Shown here piece after piece: positions 1 to 4,791 of a DNA stretch of 5,445 nt. The stretch comes from Candidatus Pacearchaeota archaeon (lineage in GTDB: Archaea > Nanobdellota > Nanobdellia > Pacearchaeales > GW2011-AR1). The notes beneath the pieces were generated by a model. That model saw only the letters and a list, made by a program, of their open reading frames with translations, searched no databases and had not been told where the DNA came from. Location of the stretch: assembly GCA_014728565.1 (NCBI GenBank), contig WJLK01000121.1, positions 1 through 5,445 of the forward strand, in the 5' to 3' direction. Position 1 is the first letter of the stretch, and the number at the start of each line of letters is the position of its first letter. The translations under genes were made by a program, and so were the position numbers.

Positions 1-1
1 G

Positions 2-142
2 GTTCTAAGTTTGTCTTTATTGAATTTTCCTGCTATATCCTCATCTGAAGAATACTCTGTTCCTCAAAGCAGAGTGGAAGTTATTGAAGGAAATTCTGAT
101 TCTAGAAATAAGATTGCAGAATATTTTCTAACAATAGTTTAG
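2..142 (+). CDS. 3' end of an unidentified protein-coding gene (truncated by window edge)
   Basis: A reading frame is open from base 2 and ends at TAG 140-142, giving the last 46 residues of a protein that starts outside the window. The other two plus frames hit stops early and the minus strand gives only very short frames. Codon choice (AGA for arginine, GAA, GGA, ATT) resembles the neighbouring genes. The visible piece is hydrophilic, rich in serine and glutamate, with a weakly amphipathic end (KIAEYFLTIV). I recognise no family. A TATA box for the next gene begins within a few bases of the stop, so this gene appears to end its own transcript here. It could also be a chance open stretch, hence the modest confidence. 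Confidence 0.5.
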   Translation, partial: VLSLSLLNFPAISSSEEYSVPQSRVEVIEGNSDSRNKIAEYFLTIV

Positions 143-147
143 TTAAA

Positions 148-156
148 TTTATAAAT
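148..156 (+). promoter_or_regulatory. Archaeal TATA box for the 188-526 gene
   Basis: TTTATAAAT is centred about 36 bases before the ATG at 188. With the usual archaeal spacing of about 25-27 bases from box centre to start point, transcription would begin near 178 and leave a leader of roughly ten bases. That leader contains the purine stretch AAAAAGAGA. Confidence 0.6.
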
Positions 157-187
157 ATCAATTACTTCTAAATGATATAAAAAGAGA

Positions 188-526
188 ATGACATTTATAT
201 TACCTATTTTAAGAATAATATTTGCAGTTGTAGGTGCTTATGTTGTTATTTCAAGAATTGTTCCTTATTTACGAGAGTTTATGTTAGGTGCTATTGACAA
301 TAAAGGAGCTGTTGATGCATTTATATATCTAATAAATGTCTTTATTGTTATTTTCACTGGAATTTTAGTTGTTGATTTTTTATCTTCTCTGAGCAGTGTT
401 TTAATGCCTTATGTAAGGACAGTGAATTTCTTTTTTGAAATTTTTGAAGCTTTATTTGATTATATCCAGTGGATTTTATTGGCATTAATTGGTGTTTATG
501 CATTTAGATATCTTAGAAAAAAATAA
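188..526 (+). CDS. Small three-helix membrane protein of unknown function
   Basis: This 112-residue protein is almost entirely hydrophobic. Three likely membrane helices span about residues 2-25, 45-68 and 82-106. The tail YLRKK is basic and probably cytoplasmic, which would put the N terminus outside. Short polar linkers carry R23, R30, D37 and K39 between helices 1 and 2, and R77 before helix 3. I see no catalytic or metal-binding motif and do not recognise a family. The start at 188 fits the TATA box at 148-156. An upstream ATG at 172 is followed at once by a stop. A TATA box for the next gene overlaps the region just after the stop, so the gene is probably monocistronic. It may be a DPANN-restricted envelope protein, but this is a guess. 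Confidence 0.75.
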   Translation: MTFILPILRIIFAVVGAYVVISRIVPYLREFMLGAIDNKGAVDAFIYLINVFIVIFTGILVVDFLSSLSSVLMPYVRTVNFFFEIFEALFDYIQWILLALIGVYAFRYLRKK

Positions 527-527
527 T

Positions 528-537
528 TTTTATAAAT
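528..537 (+). promoter_or_regulatory. TATA box for the 558-842 gene (leaderless arrangement)
   Basis: TTTTATAAAT begins two bases after the stop of the previous gene and is centred about 25 bases before the ATG at 558. Transcription is therefore predicted to start at or next to the ATG. This spacing is typical of archaeal leaderless mRNAs and supports 558 as the true start. Confidence 0.65.
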
Positions 538-557
538 CATTTTATTTCTTATATTAG

Positions 558-842
558 ATGAGTGTTGATTTAGTGGATGAAGTATCAGAAAATCCTTATG
601 AGTCTCCAAGAGCAACAGGAGAATATGTTAGAAATTATCTAACAGTTTGGGAAGAATTAATCTATCCAGGAGGAATAGTTTATTCTGGATATCTTTATAA
701 CAGATATTTATCAGAAACTTCTAATAGAGAGAGTTTTGATTCAAATTTCTGGAGAGATCTTCCTTTGTGTATGTTAGTGGAAGGATTTAAATTATATATG
801 CAGACAGTTGGAATTATAGGAATTTATTATTTTTTCAGTTAA
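558..842 (+). CDS. Hypothetical 94-residue protein, possibly membrane-associated
   Basis: I do not recognise this family. The first 25 residues are acidic and polar (MSVDLVDEVSENPYESPRA). A tyrosine- and aromatic-rich middle follows (WEELIYPGGIVYSGYLYNRYL, split by Pro37 and Gly38-39), then a polar stretch, residues 52-66. The C-terminal third (about 68-94) is hydrophobic and ends in GIIGIYYFFS, so one C-terminal membrane helix, perhaps with a second weak segment near 35-46, is plausible. There is a single cysteine (C71) and no obvious active site. The TATA box 25 bases upstream predicts a leaderless mRNA. The next gene's TATA box begins two bases after this stop, so the gene is most likely transcribed alone. 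Codon use matches the neighbours. Confidence 0.65.
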   Translation: MSVDLVDEVSENPYESPRATGEYVRNYLTVWEELIYPGGIVYSGYLYNRYLSETSNRESFDSNFWRDLPLCMLVEGFKLYMQTVGIIGIYYFFS

Positions 843-843
843 A

Positions 844-854
844 TTTTTATATAA
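844..854 (+). promoter_or_regulatory. TATA box for the hsp20 gene (leaderless arrangement)
   Basis: TTTTTATATAA lies two bases beyond the preceding stop and is centred about 24 bases before the ATG at 873, so the transcript should begin at or very near the start codon. This supports the short N terminus of the Hsp20 protein. Confidence 0.6.
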
Positions 855-872
855 CTGGTTCTTATATTATTT

Positions 873-1139
873 ATGAAACATACAAAAAAAGATGTGATAC
901 TGGAATTTAAATTACCTCATTTTAATAGAAAGGATATTGATATAGATATTGATGATGATTTTATAACTGTAAGAGCTGATAAAAGAGATGATAAAAAAGT
1001 CAAGAAAAAAGAGTTTTTTCATGAGGAGATAAGTCATCATGCATTTAATTATGGAACAACAGTTCCAAAAATCAATTCAAAAAAAGCAAAAATTTCTTTT
1101 AAAAACGGAATTTTAAAAATAACAGCTCCTAGGATTTAG
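873..1139 (+). CDS. Minimal Hsp20/alpha-crystallin small heat-shock protein
   Basis: This 88-residue protein is little more than an alpha-crystallin domain. Landmarks in order are a first strand ending in KLP (VILEFKLPHF, about 8-17), then KDIDIDIDDDFITVRADKR (20-38) matching the usual 'dI.v.v.d..l.i.a.r' strands, then the loop and FFHEEISHHAFNYGTTVP (48-65) resembling the 'f.r...LP' strand, and finally AKISFKNGILKITAP (72-86), the family signature 'A.y.nGvL.i..P'. Proteins of this family are ATP-independent holdases that bind unfolding proteins in the cytoplasm. Typical members have 120-160 residues. This one lacks an N-terminal arm and the C-terminal I-x-I tail that drives large oligomers, so it may stay a dimer. 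The TATA position fixes the start. The gene is followed by a short T tract at 1140-1145 and lies upstream of a protease gene. Confidence 0.85.
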   Translation: MKHTKKDVILEFKLPHFNRKDIDIDIDDDFITVRADKRDDKKVKKKEFFHEEISHHAFNYGTTVPKINSKKAKISFKNGILKITAPRI

Positions 1140-1169
1140 GTTTTTATCTGGTAGATTGTGGTTCAAAAC

Positions 1170-1187
1170 CGAAAGATATTTAAAATA
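1170..1187 (+). promoter_or_regulatory. Putative BRE plus TATA element upstream of the HtrA-like gene
   Basis: CGAAAG followed by ATATTTAAAAT resembles an archaeal BRE/TATA pair. A start point 25 bases downstream would fall near 1207, inside the inverted repeat at 1198-1219, leaving a leader of about 88 bases before the HtrA-like start. Weaker TATA-like stretches closer to the gene, at about 1230-1238 and 1251-1260, are alternatives, so which one is used is uncertain. Confidence 0.4.
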
Positions 1188-1197
1188 TGGATTCTTA

Positions 1198-1219
1198 TAT
1201 ATGAAATAGTTTTCATATA
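1198..1219. repeat. Perfect 9-bp inverted repeat, possible operator
   Basis: TATATGAAA (1198-1206) and TTTCATATA (1211-1219) are exact reverse complements separated by TAGT. The repeat lies midway between the hsp20 stop and the HtrA-like start and coincides with the start point predicted from the BRE/TATA at 1170-1187. Dyads of this size at a start site are typical of sites bound by dimeric archaeal regulators. It could also be an AT-rich hairpin in the hsp20 3' end. No T tract follows directly, which argues against a terminator. Confidence 0.45.
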
Positions 1220-1294
1220 AAATTATTTCTTATTTATAGGTGTGTCCAGAAAATAAATTTTTCAAAAAAGTTTAATCAAAACCAGGACTTTAAA

Positions 1295-2137
1295 ATGAAA
1301 AAAGATAAGAATCTTAGGATGTTGATATGGCTTATGTTATTTATGATAGTTGTGCAATCAGGTTTTATAATATTTCTTGGATTAAGATTGAATCAGATAC
1401 CTGATGAGAGATTAGTAGTAATTGAAGAGCTTGATGAAAAAATAGAACTGCAGAACCAGGAGATTCAGAGCAGAATAAATCAACTTGCAGAAACACTTTT
1501 GGAGGTTGAAAGAGAACTTGAGATGGAGATATCAACCATTAAAGCAGATACCAGTGCTGATTTTTCAGGAATCATTGAAACTGCTCTTAATTCTATTGTT
1601 ACAGTCAGGACAAATGTAGGACAGGGAACAGGATTTATTATATCTCCTGAAGGTTATGTAATAACTAATGCTCATGTTCTTAAAAGAGCAAGATATGCAA
1701 ATGCAATAACCTCTGACCAGGAAGTTCATGAAATGGAATTAATTGGATATAACCTTACTCTTGATTTAGCTTTACTTAAAATAGATGGGATTTATCCCTT
1801 TCTTGAACTTGAAGATCATGATAGTTTAAAAGTAGGAGAGAAGGTTATTGCAATTGGCAATCCTCTTGGACTTGGTTTTAGTGTTTCTGAGGGAATTGTT
1901 TCTGGAGTTGATAGATTTGGAGATAATGAACTTCCAGCTTATATTCAGACTGATGCTGCACTTAATCCAGGGAATTCTGGAGGTCCTTTAATAAATACAA
2001 ATGGCAGAGTTATTGGAATAAATAATTTCAAGGTTAGTGGAAGTGAAAGTTTGGGTTTTGCTCTTGAAAGCAAATATCTGATAAGAGGAATAAATCAGAT
2101 AGCACTTGATAATTTAAATGAAACAGTCATCAGATGA
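1295..2137 (+). CDS. Membrane-anchored trypsin-like serine protease, HtrA/Deg family, without PDZ domain
   Basis: The 280-residue protein has a lysine-rich N terminus, one membrane anchor (about 9-31), a heptad-patterned coiled coil (about 42-84) and a chymotrypsin-fold protease domain (about 93-270). The catalytic triad is visible: His127 in GYVITNAHV, Asp157 in LTLDLALLKI, and Ser228 in ALNPGNSGGPL, with the family motifs GTGFIISPEG and AIGNPLGLGFSVSEG. Known relatives (DegP/DegS/HtrA) degrade misfolded envelope proteins. Here the anchor is expected to place the active site outside the membrane. The protein stops right after the protease domain, so no PDZ domain follows. The coiled coil may replace the usual trimerisation contacts, which is an inference. 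ATG 1295 is preferred over Met9 (ATG 1319) because it supplies the positive charges before the helix. A weak hairpin and T7 tract follow at 2165-2191. Confidence 0.93.
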   Translation: MKKDKNLRMLIWLMLFMIVVQSGFIIFLGLRLNQIPDERLVVIEELDEKIELQNQEIQSRINQLAETLLEVERELEMEISTIKADTSADFSGIIETALNSIVTVRTNVGQGTGFIISPEGYVITNAHVLKRARYANAITSDQEVHEMELIGYNLTLDLALLKIDGIYPFLELEDHDSLKVGEKVIAIGNPLGLGFSVSEGIVSGVDRFGDNELPAYIQTDAALNPGNSGGPLINTNGRVIGINNFKVSGSESLGFALESKYLIRGINQIALDNLNETVIR

Positions 2138-2142
2138 TCATA

Positions 2143-2158
2143 TTTTCATAAATGAAAA
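2143..2158. repeat. 7-bp inverted repeat after the HtrA-like gene
   Basis: TTTTCAT (2143-2149) and ATGAAAA (2152-2158) are exact reverse complements with a two-base spacer, six bases after the protease stop codon. The half-site word TTTCAT/ATGAAA also makes up the inverted repeat at 1198-1219, but in the opposite arm order. It may be chance in AT-rich DNA. Confidence 0.3.
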
Positions 2159-2164
2159 AATCTG

Positions 2165-2191
2165 TTACTCATTACAAGAGTGAATTTTTTT
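2165..2191 (+). terminator. Putative terminator of the HtrA-like gene
   Basis: TTACTC (2165-2170) can pair with GAGTGA (2178-2183) with one G-U pair around a seven-base loop, followed after one base by seven T residues (2185-2191). The stem is weak. Archaeal termination depends mostly on the T tract, so the T7 run is the more meaningful part. Confidence 0.4.
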
Positions 2192-2198
2192 AAAAACA

Positions 2199-2211
2199 TT
2201 TAAAAACTAAG
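2199..2211 (+). promoter_or_regulatory. Possible TATA box for the glutamate-rich gene
   Basis: TTTAAAAACTAAG contains a TATA-like core centred near 2203, which predicts a start near 2229 and a leader of about 23 bases before ATG 2252. The same 13 bases recur at 4832-4844. An alternative AT-rich stretch at 2224-2235 (AATTAATTAAAT) would instead give a leaderless mRNA. Confidence 0.35.
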
Positions 2212-2251
2212 TTTGTTATTCAAAATTAATTAAATTATTTTTGAAAAAAAG

Positions 2252-2431
2252 ATGGCAGAAGAAGAAACACAACAAGAGGCTCCTGCTGAAGAAGCACAAG
2301 AAGAGGCTCCTGAGGGTGAGGAGAAACCTGAAGGAGAAGAATCTGAAGAATCCCATGAAGAAGGGGATGAAGAAGCAGAGGCTGAGGAACCTGAAGGTGA
2401 GGAAGAATCTGAAGGTGAAAAACAAGAATAA
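2252..2431 (+). CDS. Extremely glutamate-rich 59-residue acidic protein
   Basis: The frame from ATG 2252 to TAA 2429-2431 encodes a protein starting MAEEETQQEAPAEEAQEEAP. Of 59 residues, 30 are Glu, one is Asp and only two are Lys, with Ala, Pro, Gly, Ser and Gln as fillers, so net charge is about -29. It has no hydrophobic core and is surely disordered. Degenerate repeats of EAP and PEGE run through it. AAGAGGCTCCTG at 2274-2285 recurs at 2301-2312, an in-frame spacing of nine codons. Two other frames over the same bases are also open, one Lys/Arg-rich and one Phe-rich on the opposite strand, because the strand is nearly pure purine. This frame is preferred because it has an ATG and stops exactly where the T-rich terminator begins. 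Function is unknown; a charged chaperone-like tail or nucleic-acid mimic is only speculation. Confidence 0.68.
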   Translation: MAEEETQQEAPAEEAQEEAPEGEEKPEGEESEESHEEGDEEAEAEEPEGEEESEGEKQE

Positions 2432-2476
2432 TTTTTCTTTTTTTAATTTTTAACTTTTTATTTTTTATTTTGATTT
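2432..2476 (+). terminator. T-rich terminator region after the glutamate-rich gene
   Basis: Immediately after the stop codon the plus strand carries repeated runs of five to seven T residues (for example 2432-2436, 2438-2444 and 2461-2466). Stacked T tracts without a hairpin are the typical intrinsic termination signal in archaea. The tract is on the plus strand only, so it does not serve the convergent protease gene, which ends at 2486. Confidence 0.55.
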
Positions 2477-2485
2477 TTTATAATT

Positions 2486-3481
2486 TTAAAAAGTGACTTT
2501 TGCTTCATTGTTTTCCTCATCTAACTCTTTTATCTTACCATTATAATCCAGGATGAATTTTAGTTCATCAGGATATCTGTTTTTTAGTTTCATATTTCTA
2601 ACTTCTAAGAAGATTCCTGCTCCAAATTTCAGATCTCTTAATTGTTTTGTTTCAATTAAACTTCCACTGTCAATTATACTGAATGTGGCGTCTTTTGCAT
2701 CAACTGTTCCTGCATTTTTTACTGTTATGTTAAAATCAAGATATCTGCCTTTTTTAATTGCATCTACTTTTTCAAAATACAGATCAGGAAGATTTTCCTC
2801 TGAATAAAGTTTTTTTAAATCCCTTATTATTGAATCATCAAGTTTTTGATCACAAGATTCTAAATAAGGATACATAAGACTGTTTTCATTTTTTGAGTGA
2901 TTAAATCCAAAGACATGCATTAGTTCATGCAATTCTACATTTGGCCAGTCACAGTCTGCTGTGTGTTTTTTCTCTCCATAGAGAAGTATTATTCCACTTA
3001 CTATTACATTGTATTTTCCAGTTGGTATGACCTCTCTGGCTCCTCCCTCTCCTGCTACAAAATAATCTATTTTATCTGATCTTTCAATTAAAACTCTATC
3101 TGTTCTTGTACAGCTTATCTCAATATCAGGATTCTGATTAATAGGAAGAAATATAATCTGAGGAACTTTCTCTGTTAGCATATTAAAGGCCTCTAGCATT
3201 CTTTTTTCCTTATCTTTATCACAATTTTCATCAATCTTGTAAGTTATTTTATTATGATTAAATTTCATATTTGGAAAAAACTGTCCTACTTCAGAGTAAG
3301 TTATATTTTTAGTTTTAAGAGGATCTACTACAGGATTTATATCTTCAGGGACACCTGGAAGATTATAATATAGCAGATAAAGCATTACTAATATCAGAAA
3401 AATTAGAATAATAAAAACAAGAGTTTGTAAAACTGTAATAAAAATTCTTGTTCCTGTTTTTTCTGGAATCTCTTCTTTCAT
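2486..3481 (-). CDS. Membrane-anchored metzincin (matrixin-like, M10) metalloprotease with C-terminal CARDB-like domain
   Basis: This 331-residue protein has a short cytoplasmic N terminus, one membrane anchor (about 14-39), a zinc protease domain (about 60-227) and a C-terminal beta-sandwich (about 232-331). The zinc site is HELMHVFGFNH: His185, Glu186, His189 and His195 with Gly192, followed by the Met-turn SLMYP with Met203. This full HExxHxxGxxH plus Met-turn set defines metzincins, and the spacing fits matrixins. Four cysteines (87, 124, 177, 210) in the catalytic domain could form disulfides outside the cell. The tail (LPDLYFEKVDAIKKG..., NITVKNAGTVDAKD, ELDEENNEAKVTF) looks like a CARDB adhesion domain. 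It probably cleaves extracellular or cell-surface proteins, but the substrate is unknown. ATG 3481 fits a leaderless start from a TATA-like box at 3503-3511. There is no propeptide cysteine switch that I can identify. Confidence 0.9.
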   Translation of the reverse strand: MKEEIPEKTGTRIFITVLQTLVFIILIFLILVMLYLLYYNLPGVPEDINPVVDPLKTKNITYSEVGQFFPNMKFNHNKITYKIDENCDKDKEKRMLEAFNMLTEKVPQIIFLPINQNPDIEISCTRTDRVLIERSDKIDYFVAGEGGAREVIPTGKYNVIVSGIILLYGEKKHTADCDWPNVELHELMHVFGFNHSKNENSLMYPYLESCDQKLDDSIIRDLKKLYSEENLPDLYFEKVDAIKKGRYLDFNITVKNAGTVDAKDATFSIIDSGSLIETKQLRDLKFGAGIFLEVRNMKLKNRYPDELKFILDYNGKIKELDEENNEAKVTF

Positions 3482-3502
3482 TTTTAAATAAAAAAGAGTA
3501 AT

Positions 3503-3511
3503 TATTTAAAG
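3503..3511 (-). promoter_or_regulatory. TATA-like element for the metzincin gene
   Basis: Read on the minus strand this is CTTTAAATA, centred about 26 bases before the ATG at 3481, which predicts a leaderless transcript. The self-complementary TTTATAAA at 3524-3531 is a second candidate that would leave a leader of about 20 bases. Confidence 0.45.
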
Positions 3512-3523
3512 TTATTGAGAAGA

Positions 3524-3531
3524 TTTATAAA
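3524..3531 (+). promoter_or_regulatory. TATA box of the divergent promoter region
   Basis: TTTATAAA is perfectly self-complementary and sits between two divergent genes. For the plus-strand gene at 3561 it is centred about 33 bases upstream, leaving a leader of about eight bases (AAGAGAAA). It is preceded by TGAGAAGATTT (3516-3526), which recurs before the next plus-strand gene. It could also work for the minus-strand protease gene. Confidence 0.55.
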
Positions 3532-3560
3532 CTAATAATTTTTATTATTAAAAAGAGAAA

Positions 3561-3917
3561 ATGAAAGAAAAAATCTGGTTATTGTTTTTGATTTTATTAG
3601 TAGTTCCTTTTGCTATTGCGCAGGAGCAGGAAATGAAAAAAATAATAACAGGTCATGATTATGACCAGGATGTTGAGCAGTATCTGCTTAATCAGGAAGA
3701 GGCTGCAGATATCCAGAAGATGGTTCAGATTTTTAGTGGTTTGTTTTTTCTTGTTATAATTCTTTCAATAGTTGACTTAATATTAAAAGGTTTTGCATTA
3801 TGGAAATCCAGTAAAAAAGACCAGATTGTCTGGTTCATATGCCTGCTCATATTCCATACCTTTGGAATTCTGCCTTTAATCTATCTGTTGATTTATAGAG
3901 GTAAGAAGAAAAAATAA
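3561..3917 (+). CDS. Small secreted-then-anchored membrane protein, DUF5652/PLDc_N-like C terminus
   Basis: This 118-residue protein begins with a signal-like segment (KEK, then hydrophobic residues 5-19, ending PFAIA before Gln21, a plausible signal peptidase site). An acidic, probably extracellular helix follows (about 22-52, DYDQDVEQYLLNQEEAADIQ). Two membrane helices span about 53-76 and 88-112. The tail is RGKKKK. The stretch ALWKSSKKDQIVWFICLL (79-96) and then FGILPLIYLLIY (101-112) resembles small archaeal DUF5652-type proteins and the related N-terminal hairpin of bacterial PLDc_N proteins; this match is from memory and is not certain. The role of that family is unknown. The gene diverges from the metzincin gene with 79 bases between starts, so shared regulation is possible. 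If the first segment is not cleaved, it has three helices. Confidence 0.78.
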   Translation: MKEKIWLLFLILLVVPFAIAQEQEMKKIITGHDYDQDVEQYLLNQEEAADIQKMVQIFSGLFFLVIILSIVDLILKGFALWKSSKKDQIVWFICLLIFHTFGILPLIYLLIYRGKKKK

Positions 3918-3940
3918 AATTTTTATTTCTGAGAAGATTT

Positions 3941-3952
3941 TTTATATATAAG
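3941..3952 (+). promoter_or_regulatory. TATA box for the 3968-4243 gene (leaderless arrangement)
   Basis: TTTATATATAAG is centred about 22-24 bases before ATG 3968, so transcription should start at or very near the ATG. The bases just upstream, TGAGAAGATTT (3930-3940), are identical to those at 3516-3526 before the preceding gene. Confidence 0.6.
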
Positions 3953-3967
3953 TCTCCTCTTTTTATT

Positions 3968-4243
3968 ATGCCTTTTGAATATACTGAGGGACAGATAGTA
4001 GGTTTTTTAAGATATTGTGATGGAGAAATTAGTGGTATTATGAGAATAAAAAGATTTTTTAGAGAGGGCGACAGATTACTTTATGAGGGTGATATAGCTT
4101 ATTTTTGGAAAACAAATGGAAAATTAACTCCTAAGAAATTTCCACGAGGCAGAGGCCTTAGGATAGGTTCTGAACATTTAGTTCCTCTTGAAAAATTAAA
4201 TGGAGAGTTTGATTTTTCAAGCATTGATAGATTGTTTGATTAA
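3968..4243 (+). CDS. Hypothetical 91-residue soluble protein
   Basis: I do not recognise this protein. It is soluble by composition, with alternating hydrophobic and polar residues that suggest a small beta-rich fold (GQIVGFLRYCDGEISGIMRIKRFF, split by glycines, then LLYEGDIAYFW). A basic loop follows (KLTPKKFPRGRGLRIG, about 52-67), then a short acidic C-terminal end (FDFSSIDRLFD). There is one cysteine (C17), no membrane segment and no signal peptide. An SH3-like barrel that binds nucleic acid or protein is conceivable but unproven. The strong TATA box places the transcript start at the ATG. The gene converges on the minus-strand UVR-motif gene with only 11 bases between stop codons, so the two 3' ends must overlap or share termination signals. 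Confidence 0.68.
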   Translation: MPFEYTEGQIVGFLRYCDGEISGIMRIKRFFREGDRLLYEGDIAYFWKTNGKLTPKKFPRGRGLRIGSEHLVPLEKLNGEFDFSSIDRLFD

Positions 4244-4254
4244 ACAAAAATAAT

Positions 4255-4731
4255 TTATCCATTTCTTAAAACTCTTAATTCATCTCTTAATTCTGCTGCT
4301 GTTTCATAATCCTCAACTTCAACTGATTGCCACATCTGTTGTTCAAGTTCTCCTATTTTATTATCTCTCCATTTTCTGCAGGAACCAGTTATTAATCTTG
4401 AAAGTTCATAAGTTCCAGAAAAGATATTTGTAGCTATAAACGGAATAAATATTTCAGGATGTTCCTGACAAACAGAGCAGTAAAGCAGTATATGGCAGTA
4501 ACCTGCACCTACTAATCCTGAAACCATTCCTAGATATCGAGAAAAAGGAGGTTTAGGGCAGTCATCAAATTCCCCTCTTAGTTCTCTAATATTCTCTTCT
4601 ATAGAAAATCTAAAAAGAGTTGGAATTGTATAAAAACAGGCATTTCCTAATGCTCCTACTGTAGCTCCTAGTGAAAAATCTCTTACGCTCTCACTGATTT
4701 TTGAGAGAGGTCTTGAAAGGTAACTATCCAT
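4255..4731 (-). CDS. Membrane protein with a C-terminal UVR motif
   Basis: The 158-residue protein has three hydrophobic segments (about 20-41, 66-85 and 93-114) and a soluble C-terminal tail. The tail (about 126-156) is a clear UVR motif: IGELEQQMWQSV followed by EDYETAAELRDELRVLR, matching the family pattern 'I..Le..M..a....dFE.AA.lRDei..L'. UVR motifs form a helical hairpin that mediates protein-protein contacts in UvrB, UvrC, ClpC-type ATPases and McsA; they carry no catalysis themselves. Here the motif is tethered to a membrane, which is unusual. Cysteines and histidines cluster between helices 2 and 3 (Cys79, His80, Cys85, Cys88, His91) and could bind a metal or form disulfides. Cys59 lies in the linker after helix 1. 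A TATA-like box at 4761-4770 predicts a start a few bases before ATG 4731. The partner and function are unknown. Confidence 0.78.
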   Translation of the reverse strand: MDSYLSRPLSKISESVRDFSLGATVGALGNACFYTIPTLFRFSIEENIRELRGEFDDCPKPPFSRYLGMVSGLVGAGYCHILLYCSVCQEHPEIFIPFIATNIFSGTYELSRLITGSCRKWRDNKIGELEQQMWQSVEVEDYETAAELRDELRVLRNG

Positions 4732-4760
4732 TTGGAGTTTTCTTTAATAGTTTTAGTGAA

Positions 4761-4770
4761 ATTTAATAAA
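4761..4770 (-). promoter_or_regulatory. TATA-like element for the UVR-motif membrane protein
   Basis: Read on the minus strand this is TTTATTAAAT, centred about 34 bases before the ATG at 4731. It predicts a start near 4739 and a leader of under ten bases. AAATATT-containing sequence further upstream (4784-4793) is an alternative with a longer leader. Confidence 0.4.
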
Positions 4771-4791
4771 AAGATTAATTAAAAATATTTA

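Noticed and set aside
1160..1170. GGTTCAAAACC resembling a tRNA T arm, suggesting a tRNA remnant
   Set aside because: The stem is only four base pairs and no acceptor, anticodon or D arm can be folded around it.
2216..2425. Open Phe/Leu-rich frame on the minus strand
   Set aside because: It is the complement of the GA-rich coding strand of the acidic gene. Its composition is just poly-TTC/CTT and it shows no credible promoter or protein pattern.
2241..2453. Open Lys/Arg-rich frame on the plus strand, starting with TTG
   Set aside because: It is the shifted frame of a purine-rich tract, lacks an ATG start and runs into the T-rich terminator, giving an artificial NNFSFFNF tail. The ATG-started acidic frame explains the region better.
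2553..2807. Open plus-strand frame of 84 residues
   Set aside because: It lies entirely antisense to the C-terminal part of the metzincin gene, whose motifs are unmistakable, and has no recognisable protein features.
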